DNA of 64,000 bases from Halarcobacter ebronensis (GCF_013201825.1 NZ_CP053836.1:2046001-2110000), one strand, 5' to 3'; positions 37,105 through 46,436 are shown, counted from the first letter of the stretch. The notes: generated by a model not told the origin, from the letters alone. Numbers and translations: made by a program.

Positions 37105-37840
37105 CTTCTATTCCTCTTAATCTCTTTTTCATATTGATTCTATCTTTATGTTTTTGGGAAAATCTAATTGCCAAATCAATACACTTCTCTTCATCTTCAT
37201 TCATAAGTTTTGCATACTCTTGTGCGATTATCTTCATATCTTCATTTTTTGCCCATAGTTTTGAAAAGTTTTTTAATCTTTTTTCTAGAGATAATGGCAT
37301 AAACTTCATTCTGTTTATATCAACTATTTTAAACTCATAACCATTTTCTAAAACTTTTACAAGAATATTTCCAGGAGAAAAATCTTTATGGAAAATACCT
37401 CTATCATGAAGTTTGAAACTAAAATTTGCAAAAGCTTTAAAAATCTCCTCTTTATTTTCAAAATCTGGTTTTATAAGAGGTTCTCTAATTGTAAAGTCAT
37501 AATCAAATCTTTGACTTATAAAATAGCTTTGTTCAATCAAACCATAAGAGAAATACTCAATATATGAGACTGGTTTTGGTGTAAAATCACCAATTATTAT
37601 AGAGTTATCATAAGACTTTTTTGCCTTTGAACTTCTAAAGTATGAATAGATAAGTCTATTTAAAAGATTTGGTTTTTTAAAAGATTTTACAACTAACTCT
37701 TCTTGCTCAAAATTAAATATTTTAAGCTCATTTCTAGCTTTGTGAATGGTTTGTTGGTTCTCACTAAAAATATTTTTAATATTTAAAGTAAACTCTTTAA
37801 ACTTCTCACAACCAATATTTATAATATATCTATAACTCAT
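37094..37840 (-). CDS. LPS core kinase, WaaP/Kdo-kinase family
   Basis: The 248-residue protein-kinase-fold enzyme has the nucleotide-binding Lys52 (ELVVKSFK). The catalytic loop is HKDFSPGNILV, with His151, Asp153 and Asn158. The metal-binding DINR is at 174-177, equivalent to DFG. These are the landmarks of WaaP/KdkA enzymes that phosphorylate heptose or Kdo in the inner core. It heads the operon leading to waaF and is divergent from a plus-strand GT4 gene 80 bp away. Confidence 0.87.
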   Translation of the reverse strand: MSYRYIINIGCEKFKEFTLNIKNIFSENQQTIHKARNELKIFNFEQEELVVKSFKKPNLLNRLIYSYFRSSKAKKSYDNSIIIGDFTPKPVSYIEYFSYGLIEQSYFISQRFDYDFTIREPLIKPDFENKEEIFKAFANFSFKLHDRGIFHKDFSPGNILVKVLENGYEFKIVDINRMKFMPLSLEKRLKNFSKLWAKNEDMKIIAQEYAKLMNEDEEKCIDLAIRFSQKHKDRINMKKRLRGIEVVD

Positions 37841-37920
37841 CTAACTCACTTCTTACAATAAAATAATAAACTTTTTGATAAAATATTAAACATATATTAT
37901 AACAAAAGGTGTCTTATTCC

Positions 37921-38985
37921 TTGGATAAAAAAATATTAGAAATATGTTTGTCTCCAGATTTAGGTGGACTTGAACTTTATATGAAAGATTTGACCATTGA
38001 ATTAAAGGCAATGGCCGTTATAGGAAAAAATTCTAGACTTGATTCTTATTTTGATAAAAATAAAATCTCATACTTAAAACTAAAAAAAAGAGCCTTTTTA
38101 AACTTGGCAAAAATAATAGATAAAAATGAGATAGATATTATTCATCTTCATTGGACTAAAGATTTGCCTATTGCCGTTTTGGCAAAACTTTTTTCTAAAA
38201 GGAAACCAAAAATAATTCAAACTAGACATATGCATATGACAAGGTTTAAAGATGATTTTTATCATAAATTTTTATATAAAAACCTTGATGCCATAATTGC
38301 TGTAACAAAACTTGTAAAAAAACAGCTTGAAGAGTTTATTCCCCTTGAAGTTAGACCGAAAATATTTGAAAGTTATATTGGTGCAAAAGATTTTCAAGAG
38401 ATAAGCCAAGAGAAAAAAAATGAGCTAAAAGAAAAATATAATATAAAAGATGAATTTCTAGTCTCAATTGTAGGAAGAATAGAGATACCAAAGGGGCAAC
38501 ATTTAGTTTTAGAAGCAGTAAAAAACCTAAGAGAAAAAGGTATAAATGCAAAAACTCTTGTTATAGGTCATACTATGGATGAAAACTATTTAGAAAAGCT
38601 TAAAAATATATACAAAGAGGATATTTTTACTGGTTTTGTAAATAATGCCTCTGAATTAATGCAGATTTCTAATTGTTTAGTTTTAGCTACAAAAAAAGAG
38701 ACTTTTGGTTTAGTTTTAATTGAAGCTATGAAATGTGGAATCTGTGTTTTAGGAAATAATAAAGGAGGACCACTTGAGATAATTGAAGATAATAGAAGTG
38801 GTCTTTTATTTGATGATGAAAAAGAGAATGACCTTTTTGAAAAACTATTATTAATCCAAAAAGATGAAGAACTTAGAAAAACCCTTGCTCAAAATGGAAA
38901 GAATAGAGCAAAAGAGATATTTGATAGTAAAAAACAGTTTGATGAGATAAAAAATATATTAGAAAAATTTCAAAATTTAATCTAA
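37921..38985 (+). CDS. Family 4 glycosyltransferase
   Basis: The GT-B enzyme has about 354 residues, with an N-terminal acceptor domain (ICLSPDLGGLELYMKDL) and a C-terminal donor domain. VSIVGRIEIPKGQHLVLEAV is present, along with the E-x7-E region ETFGLVLIEAMKCG. I place the start at the TTG at 37921, with AAAAGG 11 nt upstream. A GTG at 37909 is possible but overlaps that site. It is the only plus-strand gene of the surface locus, between two minus-strand blocks, and converges on the SGNH gene (9-bp overlap). It probably builds the LPS core or O-chain; the sugar is unknown. Confidence 0.87.
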   Translation: MDKKILEICLSPDLGGLELYMKDLTIELKAMAVIGKNSRLDSYFDKNKISYLKLKKRAFLNLAKIIDKNEIDIIHLHWTKDLPIAVLAKLFSKRKPKIIQTRHMHMTRFKDDFYHKFLYKNLDAIIAVTKLVKKQLEEFIPLEVRPKIFESYIGAKDFQEISQEKKNELKEKYNIKDEFLVSIVGRIEIPKGQHLVLEAVKNLREKGINAKTLVIGHTMDENYLEKLKNIYKEDIFTGFVNNASELMQISNCLVLATKKETFGLVLIEAMKCGICVLGNNKGGPLEIIEDNRSGLLFDDEKENDLFEKLLLIQKDEELRKTLAQNGKNRAKEIFDSKKQFDEIKNILEKFQNLI

Positions 38986-39996
38986 TAAAACTCCAAAATC
39001 TTCCGGTAAATCACTACTCTCTGGTCTAAAAATTCTTTTTAGTATTAAATCACCTACATGTGATTGATAGTGGGAAGGATCTACATAATTTCTATAATTG
39101 AGAGTAATACTATTTTTATAGCTAAAATCATAAATATTTTTATATTTTCTTAAACTCTTTTTCCAATAATCATAACTATCTTTACACCCATTTTCTTCTA
39201 TTACATCATATACATTTTTATATAAAGGAGAGGTAAACATATAAAGCTTAATATTATTTTCTTTACATAATTTAACGATTTTATCTAAAATTTCAAGGCC
39301 TTCTTTTAAAAATTTTGGATTTCTAAATCTTTCACTATTATAATTTGCAACACTTAATTTGATAGGATTATTAACTCTTTTTTCTAACCAAGGTTCCCCT
39401 TTTTCTGTATATTTTTTCATATTATAATACTCTGTATCCCAGCCTCTTGAATTTACTTGTTGAATCATTCCTTCTGAACTTTCTAATATAGTTTTAAATG
39501 ATCTTCTTAATGTTTGAATACTAAAAAGTGAATCCATATAATCTTTTAAATAATAATCTGTATATCTAGTTTTTTCTAATTTTTTATAATTATCTATATT
39601 CTCTGGACTAAATGAAAAAAAATCTAAACCTAATACTATAAAATGTATATTTTTATTTTTTATAAAATATTTTATATTTGTATATTGTGTTGATATTCCA
39701 GATCCCTGCAGTCCAAGATTATATGCTTTACCATTAATATATTTTTCAATATATTTGGGATTAATATGTTCCATTCTAGAAGTACCAATTAATAAAATAT
39801 CAAAATCACTATTTTTAGCTTGATAAAACTTTGTCATCTTTTCACTTATCGTGTGATTTTTAACATCATTAAAACCTTTAATAGGTTTATTATTAAAAAC
39901 TCCATAAGGGTCAACAACAAAATTAAATCCCAATACAAATGCAACAATAAAAGATGAAATAATTAAACTATTATAAATATATTTTTTATTACTCAT
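38977..39996 (-). CDS. SGNH/AlgJ-like acetyltransferase partner protein (pair 1)
   Basis: The 339-residue protein has an N-terminal membrane anchor (about 9-29) followed by VDPYGVF and a periplasmic SGNH-like domain. The nucleophile is Ser73 in LIGTSRMEH, and the Asp/His pair is in DPSHYQSHVG near residue 313. Proteins of this kind (AlgJ/AlgX/DltD-like) accept acyl groups from an MBOAT protein and place them on polysaccharide. Its start is preceded by a GGGGGG ribosome binding site just after the MBOAT stop, so the MBOAT-SGNH pair is one unit. It is related to the SGNH protein at 41453 but is clearly diverged. Confidence 0.8.
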   Translation of the reverse strand: MSNKKYIYNSLIISSFIVAFVLGFNFVVDPYGVFNNKPIKGFNDVKNHTISEKMTKFYQAKNSDFDILLIGTSRMEHINPKYIEKYINGKAYNLGLQGSGISTQYTNIKYFIKNKNIHFIVLGLDFFSFSPENIDNYKKLEKTRYTDYYLKDYMDSLFSIQTLRRSFKTILESSEGMIQQVNSRGWDTEYYNMKKYTEKGEPWLEKRVNNPIKLSVANYNSERFRNPKFLKEGLEILDKIVKLCKENNIKLYMFTSPLYKNVYDVIEENGCKDSYDYWKKSLRKYKNIYDFSYKNSITLNYRNYVDPSHYQSHVGDLILKRIFRPESSDLPEDFGVLLD

Positions 39997-40005
39997 AATA
40001 CCCCC

Positions 40006-41439
40006 CTAAAAATTGAAATACAGAAATACAGATACTCTATGCACTTCAATTACAGCATAAGATAATAAAAAAGATGTCAAAAGACTACTTTTTCTATTTT
40101 TATCAAAATTATTATTATAATAGTACATACTATTATTAAAATATAAGACTAAAATAAATGCAAAAACACTTAACCCTAATGTCTTGTCATTACCATTTAT
40201 TGAGACAAGTAATGAACTAATTTTATATGTATAAAAATTTACATTATCAAGAGAGAACATAGAAGATAATACTTTAACCGCATCATCCCACTCTTTTGCT
40301 CTAAAAAATATCCAGGCTATATTTACAAAGTTGAAGGTTATGAACCATGCTATTACTTTTGGAAGTCTAAACCCTATACTTTGCCAAACTCTATGTATAC
40401 ACAATGCAACTCCATGCAAAAATCCCCAGAATACAAATGTCCACCCTGCTCCATGCCACAATCCACCTATTACAAATGTTGCCATAAGATTTACATAGGT
40501 TCTAAAGTTTCCTTTTCTATTCCCTCCTAATGGAATATAGATATAATCTCTTAGGAATCTTGAAAGTGTTATATGCCATCTTCTCCAGAAGTCTTGTATA
40601 TCTAATGCTTTATATGGGCTATTAAAGTTTATAGGAAGTTTTATATTAAACAACAGTGCTATTCCTATTGCCATATCTGTATATCCACTAAAGTCAAAGT
40701 ACAATTGAAAGGTATAAGACAAAGATGTTGCCCAGGCTTCTACTAGGTTTAATGTTACTGCCCTATCAAATCCATTAGTTGCCCATTCTGCAAAGGTATC
40801 TGCTATTACTACTTTTTTAAAAAGTCCCAATGAAAATATAAAAAGTCCAAGAGCTATATTTCTATAATTTTTAACTAAATTCCATTTAGATGCAAACTGT
40901 GGCATCATCTCTTTATGATGAACTATTGGACCTGCAATTAATTGAGGGAAAAAAGTTACAAACAGTGCATAATTCAAAAAATCATACTCCTTTGTCTCAT
41001 CTCTATAGCTATCAACTAAATATGCTATTTGTTGGAAGGTAAAAAATGAAATAGCCAAAGGAAGAAGTAGATTTAGTGGTTCTACTTGTATATCTGTTAC
41101 AAGGTTTAAATTTAATATAAAAAAATCTGCATATTTAAAGTATCCAAGAAGTGCCAGGTTACAAACTATTCCAAAGGTTAGGATTGTATTTTTAGAAAAA
41201 CCTTTATTAATACCTCTTTTATTATCAAATGCTAAACTATTACCTATTACATAGTTAAAGAGCATACTACTTAAGATTAATGGCAGGTATACTACATTCC
41301 ACCAAGAATAAAAAAACAAGCTTGCAAATACTAAAAACCCTTTTGCTCCTACAGTTAATCTTTTACTATTTAGGTAGAAATATACAAAAAATACTATTGG
41401 CAAAAATACAAATATAAATTCATAGCTATTAAACAACAT
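40006..41439 (-). CDS. MBOAT O-acyltransferase, copy 1 (AlgI/DltB-like)
   Basis: The 477-residue polytopic inner-membrane acyltransferase has conserved MBOAT motifs QDFWRRWHITLSRFLRDYI (His289) and GGLWHGAGWTFVFWGFLHG (His329). It moves acetyl or acyl groups across the membrane to modify a glycan. Residues 1-400 are identical to the second MBOAT at 42613, and the DNA shows no differences by eye. Residues 401-477 are different, although both end FLYFNF. The gene sits between two SGNH genes and pairs with the one downstream (38977). Confidence 0.93.
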   Translation of the reverse strand: MLFNSYEFIFVFLPIVFFVYFYLNSKRLTVGAKGFLVFASLFFYSWWNVVYLPLILSSMLFNYVIGNSLAFDNKRGINKGFSKNTILTFGIVCNLALLGYFKYADFFILNLNLVTDIQVEPLNLLLPLAISFFTFQQIAYLVDSYRDETKEYDFLNYALFVTFFPQLIAGPIVHHKEMMPQFASKWNLVKNYRNIALGLFIFSLGLFKKVVIADTFAEWATNGFDRAVTLNLVEAWATSLSYTFQLYFDFSGYTDMAIGIALLFNIKLPINFNSPYKALDIQDFWRRWHITLSRFLRDYIYIPLGGNRKGNFRTYVNLMATFVIGGLWHGAGWTFVFWGFLHGVALCIHRVWQSIGFRLPKVIAWFITFNFVNIAWIFFRAKEWDDAVKVLSSMFSLDNVNFYTYKISSLLVSINGNDKTLGLSVFAFILVLYFNNSMYYYNNNFDKNRKSSLLTSFLLSYAVIEVHRVSVFLYFNF

Positions 41440-41481
41440 CTACTTCTTCTCTCTACTTTAATAATTTTAAATAACCATTAA
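40240..41481 (-). repeat. 1242-bp direct repeat, copy 1 (MBOAT gene)
   Basis: This segment equals 42883-44124 at an offset of 2643 bp, and I found no mismatch in the lines compared. It covers codons 1-400 of the MBOAT gene, the intergenic gap, and the last codons of the upstream ORF (encoding NGYLKLLK). Bases just outside differ at both ends (40239 T versus 42882 C; 41482 T versus 44125 C). Confidence 0.95.
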
Positions 41482-42604
41482 TTTTAAACTTATACTCTTT
41501 ACTATCTATATACTTTTTCCTATCTAAAAGCAACTTTTTTAAATGTTCATCTATATTTTTTTTTGTTAACACTACTCCCAACTCCTTATCATAAATATCT
41601 CCATAAAGAAAATCTAGAACCAACTGGCCTAAACTATTTCTATAATGACTTCCTTCCCAATAATATTTCATTAATTCCTCTTTTTTAGAAGGTATTTTTT
41701 CAGATGTATATTTGTTATAAATACTAAAATCAACAATATTAAAAGATTTTTTATTATATTTATGAGAAAGCCTATCTACAGTTAATACAACCTTCTTTTT
41801 CCAATTTAAAAGTAAATTGTAATCATGATAATAAGAAAATGCTTCCCATTGTCTAATATGAGAAGGACCAAATATTATTTCCAATTGAATATCCTTTGAA
41901 AATGCAAAATTAAGTAAATCTTCAAAATCAAGGAAAGCATCTCTTTTAGTATCCCCATAATTATTCTGAACAGTGTACTTTTTATAGTAAAAAGCTTCTT
42001 CCTTGATCATTACATTCTTTTGTCCACCATGTTTTAATATATCATTTGCTTTTGAATCATGTTTTAGCTGTCCATTATCTAAATAACTACTTTTTTTATT
42101 TTTAAAATTATCTAAAATAGTAACAAAGCTCTCTCCTGTCATATCAGAAGATATTAAATATTTATATTTATTAAAATCTTTATTAAAATATTCATTAAAA
42201 TCTTTTACTCTAACTTGATTATATGAATTAAACATAATCCAATCAAGAACAAGCAAAACTTTTTTGGGTTGAATTTGATTTACAATGAATTCAAAACTTT
42301 TAGATATTTCATACATTGAAGCACCTGATAATCCAAAATTATAGCCACTGTCTTCAAAATATTTATGTTTTGGATCAAATCCATTTTCGACTCTAGAAGT
42401 TCCCATTACTAAAACTTTTGGTTTAATAATTTTTATATGTTCAATTTTTGATAATCTAATTTTTTTAGCTTGTTTTGTTTTTTCTAAATTAAAAAAATCA
42501 TTCATATATATTTCATAAGGATCTACTAAATAGTTTACAATTACTAAAAAAGGTATAAAAAAAATAAAGAGAAACCATCTTTTTATCCAATCTTTATAAA
42601 GCAC
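41453..42604 (-). CDS. SGNH/AlgJ-like acetyltransferase partner protein (pair 2)
   Basis: The 383-residue protein has an N-terminal membrane anchor (about 10-27) and VDPYEIY. The nucleophile candidate is Ser70 in VMGTSRVENGF, with WEGSHYRNSLG near the end carrying the Asp/His-equivalent region (Glu instead of Asp). It follows MBOAT copy 2 by 8 bp, forming the second acyltransferase pair. Its last residues NGYLKLLK are encoded inside the 1242-bp repeat and match the end of the GT4 protein at 44096. Its true C-terminus may therefore have been replaced when the repeat was inserted. Confidence 0.78.
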   Translation of the reverse strand: MLYKDWIKRWFLFIFFIPFLVIVNYLVDPYEIYMNDFFNLEKTKQAKKIRLSKIEHIKIIKPKVLVMGTSRVENGFDPKHKYFEDSGYNFGLSGASMYEISKSFEFIVNQIQPKKVLLVLDWIMFNSYNQVRVKDFNEYFNKDFNKYKYLISSDMTGESFVTILDNFKNKKSSYLDNGQLKHDSKANDILKHGGQKNVMIKEEAFYYKKYTVQNNYGDTKRDAFLDFEDLLNFAFSKDIQLEIIFGPSHIRQWEAFSYYHDYNLLLNWKKKVVLTVDRLSHKYNKKSFNIVDFSIYNKYTSEKIPSKKEELMKYYWEGSHYRNSLGQLVLDFLYGDIYDKELGVVLTKKNIDEHLKKLLLDRKKYIDSKEYKFKINGYLKLLK

Positions 42605-42612
42605 AAAAATTC

Positions 42613-44082
42613 CTAAAAATTAAAATATAAAAACTCACTCACTTTTGTGAGTTGAAAAACACTATAAATAAATAAAAAGCTACTAAAAATAACTGATTTA
42701 AAACTTATTTTGAATAATAGAAGTTTTACTATTGAATTTTTTGAAAAAAGTATAATTGTAAAGAAGAAAACTAAAAAAATTATTACTCTATTCCCCTCCT
42801 CTGATATACAAAAAACTCTATCATATATAATATTATCTATTTCTAAAACTTTTGTTAAAAACATTAATTTTGGACTTAACACTACATTATCAAGAGAGAA
42901 CATAGAAGATAATACTTTAACCGCATCATCCCACTCTTTTGCTCTAAAAAATATCCAGGCTATATTTACAAAGTTGAAGGTTATGAACCATGCTATTACT
43001 TTTGGAAGTCTAAACCCTATACTTTGCCAAACTCTATGTATACACAATGCAACTCCATGCAAAAATCCCCAGAATACAAATGTCCACCCTGCTCCATGCC
43101 ACAATCCACCTATTACAAATGTTGCCATAAGATTTACATAGGTTCTAAAGTTTCCTTTTCTATTCCCTCCTAATGGAATATAGATATAATCTCTTAGGAA
43201 TCTTGAAAGTGTTATATGCCATCTTCTCCAGAAGTCTTGTATATCTAATGCTTTATATGGGCTATTAAAGTTTATAGGAAGTTTTATATTAAACAACAGT
43301 GCTATTCCTATTGCCATATCTGTATATCCACTAAAGTCAAAGTACAATTGAAAGGTATAAGACAAAGATGTTGCCCAGGCTTCTACTAGGTTTAATGTTA
43401 CTGCCCTATCAAATCCATTAGTTGCCCATTCTGCAAAGGTATCTGCTATTACTACTTTTTTAAAAAGTCCCAATGAAAATATAAAAAGTCCAAGAGCTAT
43501 ATTTCTATAATTTTTAACTAAATTCCATTTAGATGCAAACTGTGGCATCATCTCTTTATGATGAACTATTGGACCTGCAATTAATTGAGGGAAAAAAGTT
43601 ACAAACAGTGCATAATTCAAAAAATCATACTCCTTTGTCTCATCTCTATAGCTATCAACTAAATATGCTATTTGTTGGAAGGTAAAAAATGAAATAGCCA
43701 AAGGAAGAAGTAGATTTAGTGGTTCTACTTGTATATCTGTTACAAGGTTTAAATTTAATATAAAAAAATCTGCATATTTAAAGTATCCAAGAAGTGCCAG
43801 GTTACAAACTATTCCAAAGGTTAGGATTGTATTTTTAGAAAAACCTTTATTAATACCTCTTTTATTATCAAATGCTAAACTATTACCTATTACATAGTTA
43901 AAGAGCATACTACTTAAGATTAATGGCAGGTATACTACATTCCACCAAGAATAAAAAAACAAGCTTGCAAATACTAAAAACCCTTTTGCTCCTACAGTTA
44001 ATCTTTTACTATTTAGGTAGAAATATACAAAAAATACTATTGGCAAAAATACAAATATAAATTCATAGCTATTAAACAACAT
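42613..44082 (-). CDS. MBOAT O-acyltransferase, copy 2 (AlgI/DltB-like)
   Basis: The 489-residue membrane acyltransferase is identical to the copy at 40006 for residues 1-400, including His289 and His329. The 89-residue C-terminal part is unlike the other copy except for membrane character and the ending FLYFNF. It is followed by its own SGNH partner (41453). Two pairs with one shared catalytic body and two different tails suggest two O-acylation specificities on the same surface glycan. Part of this segment could also be read in the opposite strand as a long ORF, which is an artefact of AT-rich coding. Confidence 0.93.
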   Translation of the reverse strand: MLFNSYEFIFVFLPIVFFVYFYLNSKRLTVGAKGFLVFASLFFYSWWNVVYLPLILSSMLFNYVIGNSLAFDNKRGINKGFSKNTILTFGIVCNLALLGYFKYADFFILNLNLVTDIQVEPLNLLLPLAISFFTFQQIAYLVDSYRDETKEYDFLNYALFVTFFPQLIAGPIVHHKEMMPQFASKWNLVKNYRNIALGLFIFSLGLFKKVVIADTFAEWATNGFDRAVTLNLVEAWATSLSYTFQLYFDFSGYTDMAIGIALLFNIKLPINFNSPYKALDIQDFWRRWHITLSRFLRDYIYIPLGGNRKGNFRTYVNLMATFVIGGLWHGAGWTFVFWGFLHGVALCIHRVWQSIGFRLPKVIAWFITFNFVNIAWIFFRAKEWDDAVKVLSSMFSLDNVVLSPKLMFLTKVLEIDNIIYDRVFCISEEGNRVIIFLVFFFTIILFSKNSIVKLLLFKISFKSVIFSSFLFIYSVFQLTKVSEFLYFNF

Positions 44083-44124
44083 CTACTTCTTCTCTCTACT
44101 TTAATAATTTTAAATAACCATTAA
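42883..44124 (-). repeat. 1242-bp direct repeat, copy 2 (MBOAT gene)
   Basis: This is the second copy of the repeat at 40240-41481, in the same orientation. Homologous recombination between them would delete 2643 bp, removing one SGNH gene and leaving a single MBOAT gene. The absence of visible differences implies recent duplication or ongoing gene conversion. Confidence 0.95.
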
Positions 44125-45193
44125 CTTCAGAATCAACTGAAAAAAGATGTTTTGCTAAATCTAAATTTTTTTGTCTATATGTATCATTAGATGAGATAAA
44201 AAATACAGCTTTGTATAATTCATCTTTTAGTAACTCAATATCTTTATTTTTAGATAATGCATTTATAAAGCCTAATTTCTTAAATTCTATAAATGTTGTA
44301 TTTTCATAACTTATACAATATAATCCACATGAAAGAGCTTCCGCATAAGAATTACAGAAACCTTCTCCATAACTAGGAAATAAAAAAATATCTGAATTCA
44401 TCAAATATTTAAATATATCTTTTTCAAAACCAATTAAATGTATTGAATCTTTATATTTAAGTTTTTCATATACTTTCTTAAATTCTATTTCGAAACCATT
44501 TTCAAAGGAACCAAGAATAAAAAAATCAAACTCTATATTGTTTTTATATAATATTTCACAAGCTAAAATTGCATCTAATTGCCCTTTACCTTTTATAATT
44601 CTTCCTGTATGAATTATTCTGATTTTCTCATTTCTTTTTCTACTAGATAAAATATTATTAAAATCATAATTTTCAATTTTTATAGAAGGATAAATAACTT
44701 TTACTTCACAATGATTGTTTAAAGGAACAATTTTTTTTACATTTTCTTTTAAGTGTTCACTAATTGCAACATGATAATTAACATTTGAATATAAAAGCTT
44801 ATGAATAAAATCCCTTTTAGATGTAAGTTTTGTTGTAGCATGCCTAACTATAAAATTAATATTTAATCCCAAAAAAGCAAAATACAAAGATTTTATTTCA
44901 CTTGCGCCAAAAAATATTACATTTTTAATATTCTTACTTTTAACTATTTTTCTAATTAAAAATATTAATTTTATACTTAAGTTTGAACTAAAAGAAATAC
45001 TAAATTTATTATTTAATGAGTTATTTAGATATTTATCTAAATTTGAATCTATAAAACTACTCTTTCGTGTTAAAAAAAATATATTAACATAACTTTCAAG
45101 CTTAGAAGCGAGTTTAAGGGATGAAATTTCCATGCCTCCTCTATTTGGAGATAAACATATTATTAATGTATTATTTTTCATATTAATATTCAT
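44096..45193 (-). CDS. Family 4 glycosyltransferase
   Basis: The 365-residue GT-B protein has the N-terminal CLSPNRGGMEISSLKL acceptor-domain motif and IHTGRIIKGKGQLDAI at the domain junction. The donor region is FLFPSYGEGFCNSYAEALSCG (E-x7-E type). A second ATG at codon 5 is an alternative start; neither has a strong ribosome binding site. Its last eight residues (NGYLKLLK) lie within the MBOAT repeat. It sits between the O-antigen ligase and the acyltransferase pairs and so probably builds the outer core or O-chain. Confidence 0.87.
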   Translation of the reverse strand: MNINMKNNTLIICLSPNRGGMEISSLKLASKLESYVNIFFLTRKSSFIDSNLDKYLNNSLNNKFSISFSSNLSIKLIFLIRKIVKSKNIKNVIFFGASEIKSLYFAFLGLNINFIVRHATTKLTSKRDFIHKLLYSNVNYHVAISEHLKENVKKIVPLNNHCEVKVIYPSIKIENYDFNNILSSRKRNEKIRIIHTGRIIKGKGQLDAILACEILYKNNIEFDFFILGSFENGFEIEFKKVYEKLKYKDSIHLIGFEKDIFKYLMNSDIFLFPSYGEGFCNSYAEALSCGLYCISYENTTFIEFKKLGFINALSKNKDIELLKDELYKAVFFISSNDTYRQKNLDLAKHLFSVDSEVNGYLKLLK

Positions 45194-45201
45194 TTTTTAT
45201 T

Positions 45202-46419
45202 TTAATTTGAATTAGATATAAACAAAGAAACAATAAATAAGAAAAGAACTAGAGGAAACTGCAAAAATAACATTGGATCACCTACAAAACTAACTAAAAG
45301 AGTTGTTAATCCAATTATACTAATGTCTTTTAATTCTATTTCCTCAATTCTTAATTTATATAATTTATATAGAATAAGAGAAAAAAGGAAAAGAGCAATA
45401 ATCCCTCCTTCAACTGCAATCATTAAATATTGATTATGATAGTGATAAGAAGTGACAAAATTTTTTACATTTTCATTCATAAATTTATAATCATGTTCAG
45501 CTATAACTTTTTTAGCTGCAATTTCATAATCTCCTAAACCATATCCAAAGAATGGTCTATCTTTTAATGCATCATATGTAATTATCCAAAAAGCTGCACG
45601 AATTCCCCAAGAACTATCAAAATTACTATTTAAAATGGCTTTATTTATACTAGCTACAGTAGTATTTACACGGGTTTGAAATGTATTTAAATTTGAATAT
45701 GCAAAATACATAATACTTATTAAGAAAAATAAACTAATAATAATTTTTTTAATATTAGCCCTAAATTTAACTATAACAAATATAATTAAAGTAGTTAAAA
45801 AAGCAACTTGTCCTGTTCTTCCATTGGAAATCATTAGATTTATAAAAGTCATAATAAAAAAAGAAATTATTAAAATTCTAATCTTTAATGATTTATCTTC
45901 AAATGTAATTTTATATAACAGAACTAAAGAAGTAAAGGCTAAAAAAACACTATAATGAATTGATGTCATAAAAGGTGCTATATTTCCCCCAGTATTCTCA
46001 ATTATTCCAAAATTAAAATAAATACTATAAGATAATAGTTCACTAATAAAAACACCCACAAAAAATGCATTTAAAATTACATTAGTCCACTCTTTTTTTA
46101 TTAAAATAACTATTGCTGGTAAAATTATCCAATAAGAGTAGAGCCTTAGATGTCTTATTGTATTAGTTGTATCATCTCCCCAAAAGGAACTTATAATAAT
46201 ATATATGAAATATAAAATTATAAATTTAAAAATATCTTTTTCTTTTAATTTTTCAAAACTATTTTTATAATTTCTTTTTAATATCACTAAAAGGACAAAC
46301 CATATTAAAAAAAAACTAATTGCAGCCCTTGAAAGAGGGAGGGTAAAGGCAAAAACTATCAATGAATAGTAAGAAATCCTTTCTAAAGGTATTGAACTTA
46401 AACTTTTTATATTTAACAT
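45202..46419 (-). CDS. O-antigen ligase family protein (WaaL-like)
   Basis: The 405-residue inner-membrane protein has about ten to twelve hydrophobic segments. A large periplasmic loop (about 245-320) contains PFFGYGLGDYE and SYHYHNQYLMIAVEGG, the Wzy_C/WaaL motifs with conserved His. WaaL joins O-chains or glycans to the lipid A core at the periplasmic face. A polymerase (Wzy) role is possible because the two families share this domain, but no wzx, wzy or wzz genes are visible in the window. The gene is 9 bp upstream of the GT4 gene. Confidence 0.83.
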   Translation of the reverse strand: MLNIKSLSSIPLERISYYSLIVFAFTLPLSRAAISFFLIWFVLLVILKRNYKNSFEKLKEKDIFKFIILYFIYIIISSFWGDDTTNTIRHLRLYSYWIILPAIVILIKKEWTNVILNAFFVGVFISELLSYSIYFNFGIIENTGGNIAPFMTSIHYSVFLAFTSLVLLYKITFEDKSLKIRILIISFFIMTFINLMISNGRTGQVAFLTTLIIFVIVKFRANIKKIIISLFFLISIMYFAYSNLNTFQTRVNTTVASINKAILNSNFDSSWGIRAAFWIITYDALKDRPFFGYGLGDYEIAAKKVIAEHDYKFMNENVKNFVTSYHYHNQYLMIAVEGGIIALFLFSLILYKLYKLRIEEIELKDISIIGLTTLLVSFVGDPMLFLQFPLVLFLFIVSLFISNSN

Positions 46420-46436
46420 TTGATTCTCTAATAATT

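Noticed and set aside
40001-40006. Phase-variable homopolymeric G tract
   Set aside because: The run is six bases and lies between the MBOAT stop and the SGNH start, where it works as a ribosome binding site. No longer G/C tract was seen inside the surface genes.
41439-42604. MBOAT duplication as a broken gene or pseudogene
   Set aside because: Both copies have intact frames, all conserved histidines and full-length distinct tails, and each is followed by an intact SGNH gene.
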